Shown here: piece by piece, positions 26,957 through 36,163 of the stretch | Position numbering within the stretch: position 1 is the stretch's first letter | How the letters are laid out: each line of letters starts with the position of its first letter | Source of the DNA: Nocardia harenae NBRC 108248 | GTDB taxonomy: Bacteria; Actinomycetota; Actinomycetes; Mycobacteriales; Mycobacteriaceae | DNA: 64,000 nucleotides | Assembly: GCF_001612885.1 (NCBI RefSeq) | Contig: NZ_BDBH01000001.1 | Location: forward strand, 62,001 to 126,000 | Direction: 5' to 3' | Position numbers and translations under genes: made by a program | The notes under the pieces: model-generated | What the model was told of the DNA's origin: nothing | The model's input: only the letters and a program-made list of their open reading frames with translations | Databases searched by the model: none

Positions 26957-29900
26957 ATGGATCGGTTCTCCCCCGCGACCAGGCAGTGGTTCGACGGCGC
27001 CTTCCCGGCGCCGACGGCCGCGCAGCTGGGTGCCTGGGAATCGATCGCCGAGGGCGCGCACACCCTGGTCATCGCCCCGACCGGCTCGGGCAAGACGCTC
27101 TCCGCGTTCCTCTGGGCCATCGACCGGCTGGCCACCCGCGACCCGGCCGAGAAGGTACGCAAGCGCGGCGAGCCCCCGGCGGGCACCTCGGTGCTCTACG
27201 TCTCCCCGCTCAAGGCGCTCGCGGTGGATGTCGAGCGCAACCTGCGCGCCCCGCTCGCCGGGGTCGCCCGCACCGCGGCCAAGCTGGGGCTGGACCCGCC
27301 GGAGATCACCGTCGGCGTGCGCTCCGGCGACACCCCGGCGGGCGAGCGCCGCACCATGCAGCGCACCCCGCCGGACATCCTGATCACCACCCCGGAGTCG
27401 CTCTTCCTCATGCTCACCTCGGCGGCCAGGGAGACGCTGCGCGAGGTGCACACCGTGATCGTGGACGAGGTGCACGCCATCGCGGGCGGCAAGCGCGGCG
27501 CGCACCTGGCGCTCTCGCTGGCCCGGCTGGACGCGCTGGCCGAGCGCCCGGCCCAGCGCATCGGGCTCTCCGCCACCGTGCGCCCGCCGGAGGAGGTCGG
27601 ACGCTTCCTGGTCGGCCCGGCCCCGATCACCATCGTGGCGCCGCCTGCGCCGAAGACCTTCGACCTCTCGGTGCGGGTCCCGATCGCGGATATGACCGAG
27701 CCGGATGCCGACGGCGAGTCCGACCAGCCCGGCTCGATCTGGCCGCACGTGGACGCGGCCATCGTCGACCTGGTGCTCGAGCACCGCTCCGCCATCGTCT
27801 TCGCCAATTCCCGGCGGCTGGCCGAGCGGCTCACCGCCCGGCTGAACGAGACCTACGCCGAGCGGCTCGGCGAGCCCGTCGACACCGCGCACGGCCCGCC
27901 CGCCCAGCTCGGCGCCTCGACCGAGGTGGTGCACGGCGCCGGGCAGCTGCTCGCGCGGGCGCACCACGGCTCGGTGAGCAAGGAGCAGCGGGCGCTCATC
28001 GAGGATGATCTCAAGAGCGGCAGGCTGCGCTGCGTGGTCGCCACCAGCAGCCTGGAACTCGGCATCGATATGGGCGCGGTCGACCTGGTGGTCCAGGTGG
28101 AGGCGCCGCCCTCGGTGGCGAGCGGGCTGCAGCGGGTCGGGCGGGCCGGGCACCAGGTGGGCGAGGTCTCGCGCGGGGTGCTCTTCCCCAAGCACCGCAC
28201 CGACGTGGTGCACACCGCGGTCACCGCGCACCGCATGCTCTCCGGGCAGATCGAGGCGCTGCGCATGCCCGCGCACCCGCTCGACATCCTGGCCCAGCAG
28301 ACCGTCGCCGCCTGCGCGCTGGAACCCATCGACGTGGACGCCTGGTTCGAGCTGGTGCGCGGCACGGGCAGCTACGGCGGGCTGCCGCGCTCGGCCTACG
28401 AGTCGGTGCTCGACCTGCTGGCCGGGCGCTATCCATCGGACGAGTTCGCCGAGCTGCGGCCGCGGCTGGTCTGGGATCGGGACGCGGGCACGCTCACCGG
28501 CCGCCCCGGTGCGCAGCGGCTCGCCGTGACCTCCGGCGGCGCCATCCCGGACCGCGGCATGTTCGCGGTGTACATGGTCGGCGAGAAGGCGAGCCGGGTC
28601 GGCGAGCTGGACGAGGAGATGGTCTACGAGTCGCGGGTCGGCGATGTCTTCGCGCTCGGCGCCACCAGCTGGCGGATCGAGGAGATCACCTATGACCGGG
28701 TGCTGGTGACGCCGGCCTTCGGCCAGCCGGGGCGGCTGCCGTTCTGGCACGGCGACGGGCTCGGCCGCCCGGCCGAGCTGGGCGAGGCGGTCGGCGAGTT
28801 CGTGCGCAGCGCGGGCAGGCACCTGGACGACGGCGGGCTGGAGCAGCTCACCGGCGCGGCCGGGCTGGACGACTTCGCCAGGGACAACCTCGCCGCGCTG
28901 CTCACCGAGCAGCGCACCGCCACCGGCCGCCTGCCCACCGACAAGACGCTGGTGGTGGAGCGATTCCGGGACGAGCTGGGCGACTGGCGGCTGGTGCTGC
29001 ACTCGCCGTACGGGATGCCGGTGCACGCGGCCTGGGCGCTGGCCATCGGGGCGCGGCTGCGCGAGCGGTTCGAGGTGGACGCCGCGCCGACCGCGTCGGA
29101 CGACGGCATCGTGGTCCGGCTGCCGGACACCACCGACGAGCCGCCGGGCAGCGAGCTCTTCGTCTTCGAGCCGGACGAGATCGACGAGATCGTCACCGAG
29201 CAGGTCGGCACCTCGGCGCTCTTCGCCTCGCGCTTCCGCGAGTGCGCGGCCAGGGCGCTGCTGCTGCCGCGCCGCGACCCGGGCAAGCGCGCGCCGCTCT
29301 GGCAGCAGCGGCAGCGCTCGGCGCAGCTGCTCGATGTGGCGCGCAAGTTCCCCGACTTCCCGATCCTGCTGGAAACCGCGCGGGAGTGCCTGCGCGACGT
29401 CTACGACCTGCCGGCGCTCACCGAGCTGCTGGGGCGGGTGGCGCGCAGGCAGGTCCGGCTGGTCGAGGTGGAGACGCCGACCCCGTCGCCGTTCGCCAAC
29501 GCGCTGCTCTTCGACTACATCGGCCAGTTCATGTACGAGGGCGACAATCCGCTGGCCGAGCGCAGGGCCGCCGCGCTCTCGCTGGACTCCGGGCTGCTCG
29601 CCGAGCTGCTCGGCCGGGTGGAGCTGCGCGAGCTGCTGGACGCCGCGGTGCTGGAGCAGATCGAGCTCGAGCTGCAGCGGCTCACCCCGGAGCGGCACGC
29701 GCGGGATCTGGAGGGGCTGGCCGACCTGCTGCGGCTGCTCGGGCCGCTCACCGCCGACGAGGCCGCCGCGCGCTGCACCGCCGACCCGCTCGACTGGTTC
29801 GCCGAGCTGCGGGTGGCCAGGCGGGCGCTCGAGGTGAGCTTCGCGGGGCGCACCTGGTGGGTCGCGGTGGAGGACGCGGCGCGGCTGCGCGACGCGCTCG

Positions 29901-31546
29901 GCGTTCCGCTGCCCATCGGCACCCCGGCCGCCTTCGTGGAGCAGGTGCCGGACCCGCTCGGCGATCTGGTCGGCCGCTTCGCCCGCACGCACGGCCCCTT
30001 CGACACCGCGGCGGTGGCGGCCAGGTTCGGCCTCGGCAGCGCGGTGGCTGCCGCCGCGCTGCACCGCCTCGGCACCGAGAAGCGGGTGGTCGAGGGCGAA
30101 TTCACGCCGACGGCCGCGGGATCGGAGTGGTGCGACACCCAGGTGCTGCGGCGGCTGCGGCGGCGCTCGCTCGCGGCCGCGCGGCACGAGGTGGAGCCGG
30201 TGCCGACCGCCGCCTTCGGCCGCTTCCTGCCCGCCTGGCAGCACGTGCGCACCCGCACGCTGCGCGGGGTGGACGGCGTCGCCACCGTGGTCGAGCAGCT
30301 GGCGGGGGTGCCGATCCCGGCGTCGGCGTGGGAATCGCTGGTGCTGCCTGCTCGGGTGCGCGATTACGCGCCCGCCATGCTGGACGAGCTCACGGCCACC
30401 GGCGAGGTGCTGTGGTCCGGGCACGGCTCGATCACCGGCAAGGACGGCTGGGTGGCGCTGCACCTGGCCGAGCAGGCGCCGCTCACCCTGCCCCCCGCCG
30501 ACGAACCGGAGTTCACCGAACCGCACCTGCGGCTGCTCACCGCGCTCGGCGCGGTGGACGGGGCGATGCCGCAGAGCGGCGGCGCCTACTTCTTCCGGCA
30601 GCTCTCCGACGCCACCGGGCTGCTCGACGACGCTGCCGTCGCCGCGGCGCTCTGGGACCTGGTCTGGGCCGGGCTGGTCTCCGGCGACACCTTCGCCCCG
30701 GTCCGCGCGCTGCTCGGCGGCACGACGCGCGCCACCACCGCGCACCGCAGCCCGCGCCGGGCGCCGCGCGCCCGCGCCTACCTGCCGCGCCCCGCGCTGC
30801 CGCTCCGCAGCGGCCCGCCGACGGTGGCCGGGCGCTGGTCGCTGCTGCCCGAGCGGGCCGCCGACAACACCGTGCGCGCGCACGCCACCGCCGATCAGCT
30901 GCTGGAGCGGTACGGCGTGCTGACCCGCGGCTCGGTGCAGAACGAGGGGGTGCCGGGCGGTTTCGCGCTCATGTACCGGGTGCTCACCGAGTTCGAGGAC
31001 CGGGGCCGCTGCCGCCGCGGCTACTTCGTCGATTCGCTGGGCGGCGCGCAGTTCTCCACCACCGACGTGGTCGACCGGCTGCGCGCGCACGAACCCGACG
31101 ACGGCAGGCGCAGCACCGCCACCGCGCTCGCGCTGGCCGCCACCGACCCCGCGAATCCGTACGGCGCGGCGCTGCCATGGCCGAAGGGCGAGGTCGACGG
31201 CGGACACCGGCCGGGCCGCAAGGCGGGCGCCATGGTGGTGCTGCTCGACGGCGAGCTGGTGGCCTACCTGGAGCGCGGCGGGAAGACGCTGCTCACCTTC
31301 ACCGAGGATCCCGATGCCAGGCAGGCCGCCGCGAACGCGCTGGCCGAGCTGGTGCAGGGGGGCGGGGTGGAGGCGCTGGTCATCGACCGGGTCGACGGCG
31401 AGACCGTGCACGGCCACACCTTCGCCGGCTTCCTCACCGCCGCCGGCTTCGCCGCCACCCCCGGCGGGCTCCGGCTGCGCCGCGGCGCGGCGCGCCGGGA
31501 GGAGCGGCCGCAACGCGCGGTGCGCCGCCCGGAGTTCGGCCGGTGA
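26957..31546 (+). CDS. lhr: Lhr-family ATP-dependent helicase
   Basis: A 1529-aa superfamily 2 helicase, close to the roughly 1500 aa of mycobacterial Lhr. The N-terminal core has Walker A (APTGSGKT, Gly43-Thr47), SPLKALA, TPESL, the DEVH box near residue 170, SAT, and in the second RecA domain SLELGIDMGAVDLV and QRVGRAGH. A winged helix and the long Lhr-specific C-terminal region follow. Lhr translocates 3' to 5' on single-stranded DNA and unwinds RNA:DNA hybrids in DNA-damage responses. nei follows about 200 bp downstream on the same strand, consistent with a repair role. Confidence 0.95.
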   Translation: MDRFSPATRQWFDGAFPAPTAAQLGAWESIAEGAHTLVIAPTGSGKTLSAFLWAIDRLATRDPAEKVRKRGEPPAGTSVLYVSPLKALAVDVERNLRAPLAGVARTAAKLGLDPPEITVGVRSGDTPAGERRTMQRTPPDILITTPESLFLMLTSAARETLREVHTVIVDEVHAIAGGKRGAHLALSLARLDALAERPAQRIGLSATVRPPEEVGRFLVGPAPITIVAPPAPKTFDLSVRVPIADMTEPDADGESDQPGSIWPHVDAAIVDLVLEHRSAIVFANSRRLAERLTARLNETYAERLGEPVDTAHGPPAQLGASTEVVHGAGQLLARAHHGSVSKEQRALIEDDLKSGRLRCVVATSSLELGIDMGAVDLVVQVEAPPSVASGLQRVGRAGHQVGEVSRGVLFPKHRTDVVHTAVTAHRMLSGQIEALRMPAHPLDILAQQTVAACALEPIDVDAWFELVRGTGSYGGLPRSAYESVLDLLAGRYPSDEFAELRPRLVWDRDAGTLTGRPGAQRLAVTSGGAIPDRGMFAVYMVGEKASRVGELDEEMVYESRVGDVFALGATSWRIEEITYDRVLVTPAFGQPGRLPFWHGDGLGRPAELGEAVGEFVRSAGRHLDDGGLEQLTGAAGLDDFARDNLAALLTEQRTATGRLPTDKTLVVERFRDELGDWRLVLHSPYGMPVHAAWALAIGARLRERFEVDAAPTASDDGIVVRLPDTTDEPPGSELFVFEPDEIDEIVTEQVGTSALFASRFRECAARALLLPRRDPGKRAPLWQQRQRSAQLLDVARKFPDFPILLETARECLRDVYDLPALTELLGRVARRQVRLVEVETPTPSPFANALLFDYIGQFMYEGDNPLAERRAAALSLDSGLLAELLGRVELRELLDAAVLEQIELELQRLTPERHARDLEGLADLLRLLGPLTADEAAARCTADPLDWFAELRVARRALEVSFAGRTWWVAVEDAARLRDALGVPLPIGTPAAFVEQVPDPLGDLVGRFARTHGPFDTAAVAARFGLGSAVAAAALHRLGTEKRVVEGEFTPTAAGSEWCDTQVLRRLRRRSLAAARHEVEPVPTAAFGRFLPAWQHVRTRTLRGVDGVATVVEQLAGVPIPASAWESLVLPARVRDYAPAMLDELTATGEVLWSGHGSITGKDGWVALHLAEQAPLTLPPADEPEFTEPHLRLLTALGAVDGAMPQSGGAYFFRQLSDATGLLDDAAVAAALWDLVWAGLVSGDTFAPVRALLGGTTRATTAHRSPRRAPRARAYLPRPALPLRSGPPTVAGRWSLLPERAADNTVRAHATADQLLERYGVLTRGSVQNEGVPGGFALMYRVLTEFEDRGRCRRGYFVDSLGGAQFSTTDVVDRLRAHEPDDGRRSTATALALAATDPANPYGAALPWPKGEVDGGHRPGRKAGAMVVLLDGELVAYLERGGKTLLTFTEDPDARQAAANALAELVQGGGVEALVIDRVDGETVHGHTFAGFLTAAGFAATPGGLRLRRGAARREERPQRAVRRPEFGR

Positions 31547-31747
31547 CGGGGATGCGGAGCCGCCGGATCGGGCAGCAGCGGCCGACGCCGGGCGGTCGGC
31601 AGCGGATGGTGCGCGACGACCGGCAGCAGGCAGCGCGGGCCGACCGGCAGCGGTCGGGGCCGGGCAGCCACGCGCCGGTGACCTCGGCGCGCGCCATGAC
31701 CGTGGCAGCTGAGCCCGGGACGGGCATGCGGCGAAGGGAGGCCAGCG

Positions 31748-32530
31748 GTGCCCGAGGGTGACACCGTCTACCGCGCCGCCGCCCGGCTGCGCACCGCGCT
31801 GGCCGGGAAGATCCTCACCCGCAGCGATTTCCGCGTCCCGCGCTACGCCACCGTCGACCTGCGCGGCCAGCCGGTCGAGAGCGTCGGCTCCTACGGCAAG
31901 CACCTCTTCGTCCGCACCCCCACCGCCTCCATCCACACCCACCTCAAGATGGAGGGGCTGTGGCGCACCTACCGCTGCGGGCAGCGCTGGACCCAGCCCA
32001 GGGCCACCGCCAGGCTGGTCCTCGGCACCGAGGACGTGGAGGCGGTCGGCTTCTCGCTCGGCAAGGTCGAGGTGCTCCCGCTCTCCGACGAGCACACCGT
32101 GATCGACCACCTCGGCCCCGACCTGCTCGGCCCCAACTGGGACCCCGCCGAGGCGGTGCGCAGGCTGGCGCGCTACCCCGAGCAGGCCATCGGCGTCGCC
32201 CTGCTGGACCAGCGCAACCTGGCCGGCATCGGCAATATCTACCGCAGCGAGGTCTGCTACCTGCGCAAGGTGCACCCGGCGACCCCGGTGCGCGCGGCAG
32301 GCGATCTGCTGGCCATGGTGAACGAGGCCCAGCGCATCCTGAGCAAGGCCGCGCACGACCGCTACGTGCCGCTCGCCTACAACCGGCACAACTGGGGCTG
32401 CCGCCGCTGCGGCACCCGCATCGTGCGCCGGGTGCTCGGCGACACCGGCCCGGAGAACGACCGAATCGCCCAGCGCGAGCGCGGCATCTGGTTCTGCCCG
32501 CGCTGCCAGCCCGAGCCCGCGGCATCGTGA
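31748..32530 (+). CDS. nei: Endonuclease VIII-like DNA glycosylase (Fpg/Nei family)
   Basis: A 260-aa bifunctional glycosylase/AP lyase. The mature N-terminus after Met is PEGDTVYRAA, with the catalytic Pro and Glu. HLKMEG and the helix-two-turn-helix segment (LLDQRNLAGIGNIYRSEVC) follow. The C-terminal zinc finger has CRRCG...CPRC. It removes oxidised pyrimidines. The GTG start has an AGGGAGG site. The 201 bp after lhr contain no recognisable gene. The order lhr-nei matches M. tuberculosis. Confidence 0.94.
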   Translation: MPEGDTVYRAAARLRTALAGKILTRSDFRVPRYATVDLRGQPVESVGSYGKHLFVRTPTASIHTHLKMEGLWRTYRCGQRWTQPRATARLVLGTEDVEAVGFSLGKVEVLPLSDEHTVIDHLGPDLLGPNWDPAEAVRRLARYPEQAIGVALLDQRNLAGIGNIYRSEVCYLRKVHPATPVRAAGDLLAMVNEAQRILSKAAHDRYVPLAYNRHNWGCRRCGTRIVRRVLGDTGPENDRIAQRERGIWFCPRCQPEPAAS

Positions 32531-32618
32531 CGGATTCCGCCGCCGCGGACCGGCTCGCCGAGGCGGGCGACATCGCGCGCGATAGCGGCGGCCACTCCGG
32601 ACCCATAGGCGACAAAGG

Positions 32619-32624
32619 TAGGAT
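32619..32624 (+). promoter_or_regulatory. Leaderless -10 (TAGGAT) for antitoxin-like gene
   Basis: TAGGAT, extended to TAGGATAAT, lies 7 nt before ATG 32632. Confidence 0.5.
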
Positions 32625-32631
32625 AATCGGC

Positions 32632-32904
32632 ATGAGCACGCGGAAGGTCTCCCTGACCCTGCCCGAGGAACTGCTGGCCCGGGCCGAGAAGGCCGTCGCG
32701 GCCGGGCAGGCCCGCTCGGTGTCGGCCTACATCGCCGCCGCGGCCGGTTCCGGGGAGACCCGCAGCACCGTCACCGAGGTGATCGCGCGCTGGCGCACCG
32801 AGCACGGCGAGCCCTCCGCCACCGACCGCGCCGACGCCGAGGCCCGCGCCCGGGCGCTGTTCGACCGCGCCGACGACCGGCTGCGCGGTCCCGGCGCCGC
32901 GTGA
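32632..32904 (+). CDS. Ribbon-helix-helix antitoxin-like protein
   Basis: A 90-aa protein. Residues 4-40, KVSLTLPEELLARAEKAVAAGQARSVSAYIAAA, match a ribbon-helix-helix DNA-binding domain, and the acidic, Ala-rich C-terminal half (TDRADAEARARALFDRADD) is a likely toxin-binding region. Its GTGA overlap with the next gene is typical of antitoxin-toxin pairs. It would be expected to repress its own promoter. Confidence 0.7.
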   Translation: MSTRKVSLTLPEELLARAEKAVAAGQARSVSAYIAAAAGSGETRSTVTEVIARWRTEHGEPSATDRADAEARARALFDRADDRLRGPGAA

Positions 32905-33278
32905 GACCCGCCGCAGCCGGGACCATCCTCGACGCCTCCGCGCTGCTGGCCCTCCCCCGCAGCATCTACGGCCAGGTCTTGATCGAGATGAGCGTGCGCG
33001 AGCACCGCCCCCTGGTCATCCCGGCCGCCAGCCTCTACACCGCGGCCCTGGCCGGTGCCGACCCCGCCGACTTCGACGCAGCCGGATTCACCGTCATCGC
33101 GCTGAGCCAAGCCATCGTGCCCGGCCTCGTGCTCCTCGGGCGCAGCGCCCTCGCCCACATCGGCCCCGAACTCGCCCACATCGCCTGGGAAGCTCGGGCC
33201 ACCGGCTACCCGGTCCTCACCGCGAACGCCGCCCCGTACCGCGACCTCGCCGCGCCGCCCGATCTCGAAATCCTCTGA
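32901..33278 (+). CDS. PIN-domain-like putative toxin, degenerate active site
   Basis: A 125-aa protein with a PIN-like beginning (TILDASALLAL, Asp11) and ending (EARATGYPVLTANAAPYRDL). Glu29 could be a second acidic residue. At the places where VapC toxins carry further catalytic Asp residues, this protein has Glu90 and Asn109 (LTAN for LTAD). It may be an inactive or altered PIN protein. The call rests on fold-like pattern and the overlap with an RHH gene, not on a clear family match. Confidence 0.5.
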   Translation: MRPAAAGTILDASALLALPRSIYGQVLIEMSVREHRPLVIPAASLYTAALAGADPADFDAAGFTVIALSQAIVPGLVLLGRSALAHIGPELAHIAWEARATGYPVLTANAAPYRDLAAPPDLEIL

Positions 33279-33984
33279 TGCCCACCCCTGCGGGCCCCGA
33301 TATCCGTGGTCCGCATCGGTGACCACCGCACCGTTCTGAGCAGGGTCTCTACCCCATATCTGCCCGATTTCGGCAGCTACTACCCGAACCCCTTGTCGGA
33401 GGTCGGATCCACGGGCGACGGGCGTGCTGGATTGCGGGGCGGGGACTCGGGGTGAGCAGTCCGGGGAGTGGGTCCCTCGTTTCAGCGGGGACCCGCTCGC
33501 GTCGCGGCGTGTCCGAGCCGGAAGGGGAATGGGCGGGGGCCGTGACGCGGCACCGTGGTCGGGCTGCCGGTTCCCGCGTCGCGGTGGTGGGCCGGGGCCG
33601 TCTACCGGCTGGGTGTTTCCGCGGGCTTTCCGCAGCGTTTCTCGGGGCTGAGCTGCTGGTTTCCGTGAGGTGATGGGGCAACCCGTGGTGTTTCCGGAGC
33701 TCGGGCGCCCGAGCGGGGGCCCGACGCGGGCGCCCCGCCGAAGGGTGGGGGTCGTTTCGTGCGGAGGCGGGGCGGGGCGGGAATCGGGGAGAGGGGTTTC
33801 GGGTTCGATCGTCACCGCCGGTTCTCTTGGCGGGCTTGGGATCCGGCTGCCACGCTGACGTTGTTCCCGCTGCTGGGTGGTGACCGGTTCGCTTGCAGGC
33901 GATCCGGTCGAGGGCCGGTCGGCAGTCGGGGTCGATGTTCATCCGGCGTGTCCGGGCCGAAGGGGAACCGAAAGAGGTAGGTCG
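33279..33984. other. 706-bp region without a supported gene
   Basis: Open frames exist on both strands but none has recognisable protein character. The plus strand is G- and T-rich, with the word GTTTCCG or close variants repeated several times between 33600 and 33700. It may be the long 5' region of the two-gene membrane module, or decayed accessory DNA. Confidence 0.4.
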
Positions 33985-34200
33985 ATGGGGCAGAAGATGT
34001 CCTCGCGGAGGGCGGGGGATCGGGATCGCGCACCGCACAGGCTGCTGGTGCTGCTGGTCGTGATGGTCGCGGTGGTGGTCCTGGTCGTGCGGGGGATCGC
34101 TCCCGAGACCGCGGTGGCGGTGGTGGCCGCGGCGGGGTTGGCGGGCGCGGAGACCGCGGCTCGCCTGCTGCCCGGCGGGGTGCGCGGGGAGCAGCGATGA
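33985..34200 (+). CDS. Small membrane protein, 71 aa
   Basis: A basic N-terminus (MGQKMSSRRAGDRDRAPHR) is followed by a strong membrane segment at about 19-36 (LLVLLVVMVAVVVLVVRG) and a second, weaker one at 42-62. It resembles no family I know. ATG 33985 follows AAAGAGG. Its stop overlaps the next start (ATGA), so it is made together with the receptor encoded downstream and is probably its partner. Confidence 0.65.
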   Translation: MGQKMSSRRAGDRDRAPHRLLVLLVVMVAVVVLVVRGIAPETAVAVVAAAGLAGAETAARLLPGGVRGEQR

Positions 34201-35996
34201 CCACCGCGAAGAAGGACTGGGTCCATCCCCGGATGCGCCGGTTCAAGACTCGGGTGCGGGAGCTGCTCCAGACCACCGGTTCCACCGACGCCGCGGTGGC
34301 CCAAGCGTCGAATATCGGCAAGTCGACCCTGTCCAAGGCCGCCGATCCCGACCGTCCCGACATGCCGGCGTGGGGCCTGTTCAGCCACGTGGTGACCGAG
34401 AGCTTGAAGCGCAGCACCCCGGACCTCGATCCCGAGGCCCTGGCAGCGCAGCTGCGGCAGTGGGAACACGAGCACCAGCGTGCATGCCAGGCGCAGCGGG
34501 CTCCGGCACCGAGCCCGGCGGTGCGGGTGATGCACCGCGCCGGTGAACGGTTGCGCAATCCGCTGCTGGCCACGGAAATCATCACGGTGCTGGTCGTGGT
34601 GTGCGCGCTGGCGGTGTGGGCGTGGTGGCCCGCGCCGCCCGCGCCCACCGAGCCGCCCCGCTGCGGGACCGGCGGCCTGAGCCTGGTGCAGGAGCAGTGC
34701 GTGGGCCTCACCGACACCGCCTTCCCCGGCTTGGATCCGCGGGTGAGTGAGATCGCGGCCCGGATCGGAGAGCAGAACCAGCAGGTCGGCGACGACTACG
34801 TCGAGATCGCGCTGCTCGGGCCGCTGACCCGCTCGGACCCGCCCGGCCAGCTCGACACCGACCAGGTGCGCCAGATGCTGATCGGCGCCGCGGTGGCCCA
34901 GCACCGCGCCAACACCACCACCCTGGTCGGTGACCCGCTGCCCCGGATCCGGCTGCTGCTCGCCAACACCGGCAGCTACCAGGACCAATGGCAGCTCCCG
35001 GTCACCCAGATCATCGCCCGCGCCGAAGCCGCGCCGCGGCGGCTGGTGGCGGTCGTGGTCCTGGGCACCAGCCTCGCGCTCACCCGGGACGCGGCCATGG
35101 AGCTGAGCCGCGCCGAGATCCCGATGATGGGCGCGATCACCTCCGCCGACCAGTTCAACAGCACCGACATCCCCGGAATGTTCCGCGTCTCACCCACCAC
35201 CAGCCAATACGTCGAGGCCATGGCAGGCCACCTCACCGCCAACCCCGGCCTCACCCAGGCGATCACGATGTGGGACACCAACTCCGAACAACGCGGCGAT
35301 CTCTACACCGCAGCCCTGAAACAAGCCTTCGAGCAGCGCTTCGCCTCCTGGATCGACGCCCGCCCCGCGCAGGGATTCATCGGGGTCAGCATCCCCACCG
35401 ACACAGCCCGCCCACAGATGTTCCGCGACCCCATCGTCAACATCTGCCACACCGACGCCGGCCAATCCGACGTCCAGGTCGTGCTCTTCGCCGGGCGCGT
35501 CGCCGACCTGCCCGAACTGATCAACGCCATGAAAGACCGGATCTGCCGCAACCGGCCGCTGACCATCATGACCGGCGCCGCCGCCCTGACCGCCGTCGAA
35601 CGCCTCGACCCCCACACACTGCGCGAAGCCAACCTCACCATCGTCTACGCCGGGGTCACCAACCCCCACACCCGCCCCCACGCCACCGTCGCCGCGCCAC
35701 CGGCCTACCAGCCCTACGCCGACGCCGTCACCGCCCAAGGCTTCCCGCTGGCCGAAACCGACGCCTACACCTGCCTGACCCACGACGCGGTCTTCGCCAC
35801 CGCCCTGGCCACCCGCATGTCCAGCGCAGGCAACGACCGCCACCTCCCCCAACGCGGCAACGTCCTCATCGCCCTGAACAACATCAACAGCGCCTTCCAC
35901 ATCCCCGGCTGCAGCGGCGACCTCACCTTCACCGACACCAGCCACGGCGCCCCCCGCGGAACCGCCATCGAACTCATCACCCTGCCCCAACCCTGA
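34197..35996 (+). CDS. HTH - transmembrane - periplasmic-binding-protein fusion, 599 aa
   Basis: Residues 15-50 look like a helix-turn-helix (TDAAVAQASNIGKSTLSKA). A membrane segment covers about 122-144 (LATEIITVLVVVCALAVWAWW). The rest, from CGTGGLSLVQEQC (156-168), resembles a type I periplasmic-binding (LIVBP/Peripla_BP_6) domain: YVEIALLGPLT, IRLLLANTGSYQDQW, AVVVLGTSLALTRDAAMELSRAEIPMMGAITSADQFNS and FRVSPTTSQYVEAMAG. The order predicts a cytoplasmic DNA- or protein-binding end and an extracytoplasmic ligand receptor. Third codon positions become strongly C-biased over the last two thirds, unlike the neighbours, which hints at transfer. The ligand and target are unknown. Confidence 0.75.
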   Translation: MTTAKKDWVHPRMRRFKTRVRELLQTTGSTDAAVAQASNIGKSTLSKAADPDRPDMPAWGLFSHVVTESLKRSTPDLDPEALAAQLRQWEHEHQRACQAQRAPAPSPAVRVMHRAGERLRNPLLATEIITVLVVVCALAVWAWWPAPPAPTEPPRCGTGGLSLVQEQCVGLTDTAFPGLDPRVSEIAARIGEQNQQVGDDYVEIALLGPLTRSDPPGQLDTDQVRQMLIGAAVAQHRANTTTLVGDPLPRIRLLLANTGSYQDQWQLPVTQIIARAEAAPRRLVAVVVLGTSLALTRDAAMELSRAEIPMMGAITSADQFNSTDIPGMFRVSPTTSQYVEAMAGHLTANPGLTQAITMWDTNSEQRGDLYTAALKQAFEQRFASWIDARPAQGFIGVSIPTDTARPQMFRDPIVNICHTDAGQSDVQVVLFAGRVADLPELINAMKDRICRNRPLTIMTGAAALTAVERLDPHTLREANLTIVYAGVTNPHTRPHATVAAPPAYQPYADAVTAQGFPLAETDAYTCLTHDAVFATALATRMSSAGNDRHLPQRGNVLIALNNINSAFHIPGCSGDLTFTDTSHGAPRGTAIELITLPQP

Positions 35997-36019
35997 CCAG
36001 CCCCCGGAAGGAAACCCAC

Positions 36020-36046
36020 CCTCTGCTCGTACGAGGCGAGCAGAGG
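36020..36046. terminator. Hairpin after receptor gene
   Basis: CCTCTGCTCG and CGAGCAGAGG form a perfect 10-bp stem with a 7-nt loop, 24 bp after the stop. It separates the accessory module from convergent glpD. Confidence 0.7.
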
Positions 36047-36163
36047 TCGACGGGACCCATTCACCGCGCAGCTACTCGATGAGGAGCGTGGCCGTGCCGG
36101 GCGCCCGGGATCGGAACCGCCGTGGCCGTCGACCCGCTCCGCGCGCGAACCGGCAGGTTCGGC

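Noticed and set aside
26879..32389. Very long open frame on the minus strand opposite lhr and nei (about 1800 codons)
   Set aside because: It mirrors the codon pattern of the real plus-strand genes in GC-rich DNA, has no protein motifs and would overlap well-supported lhr and nei throughout.
33349..34038. 229-codon minus-strand frame and short plus-strand frames in the accessory gap
   Set aside because: Translations are Pro/Arg/Ser-rich without structure or motifs and have no ribosome-binding site; treated as non-coding.
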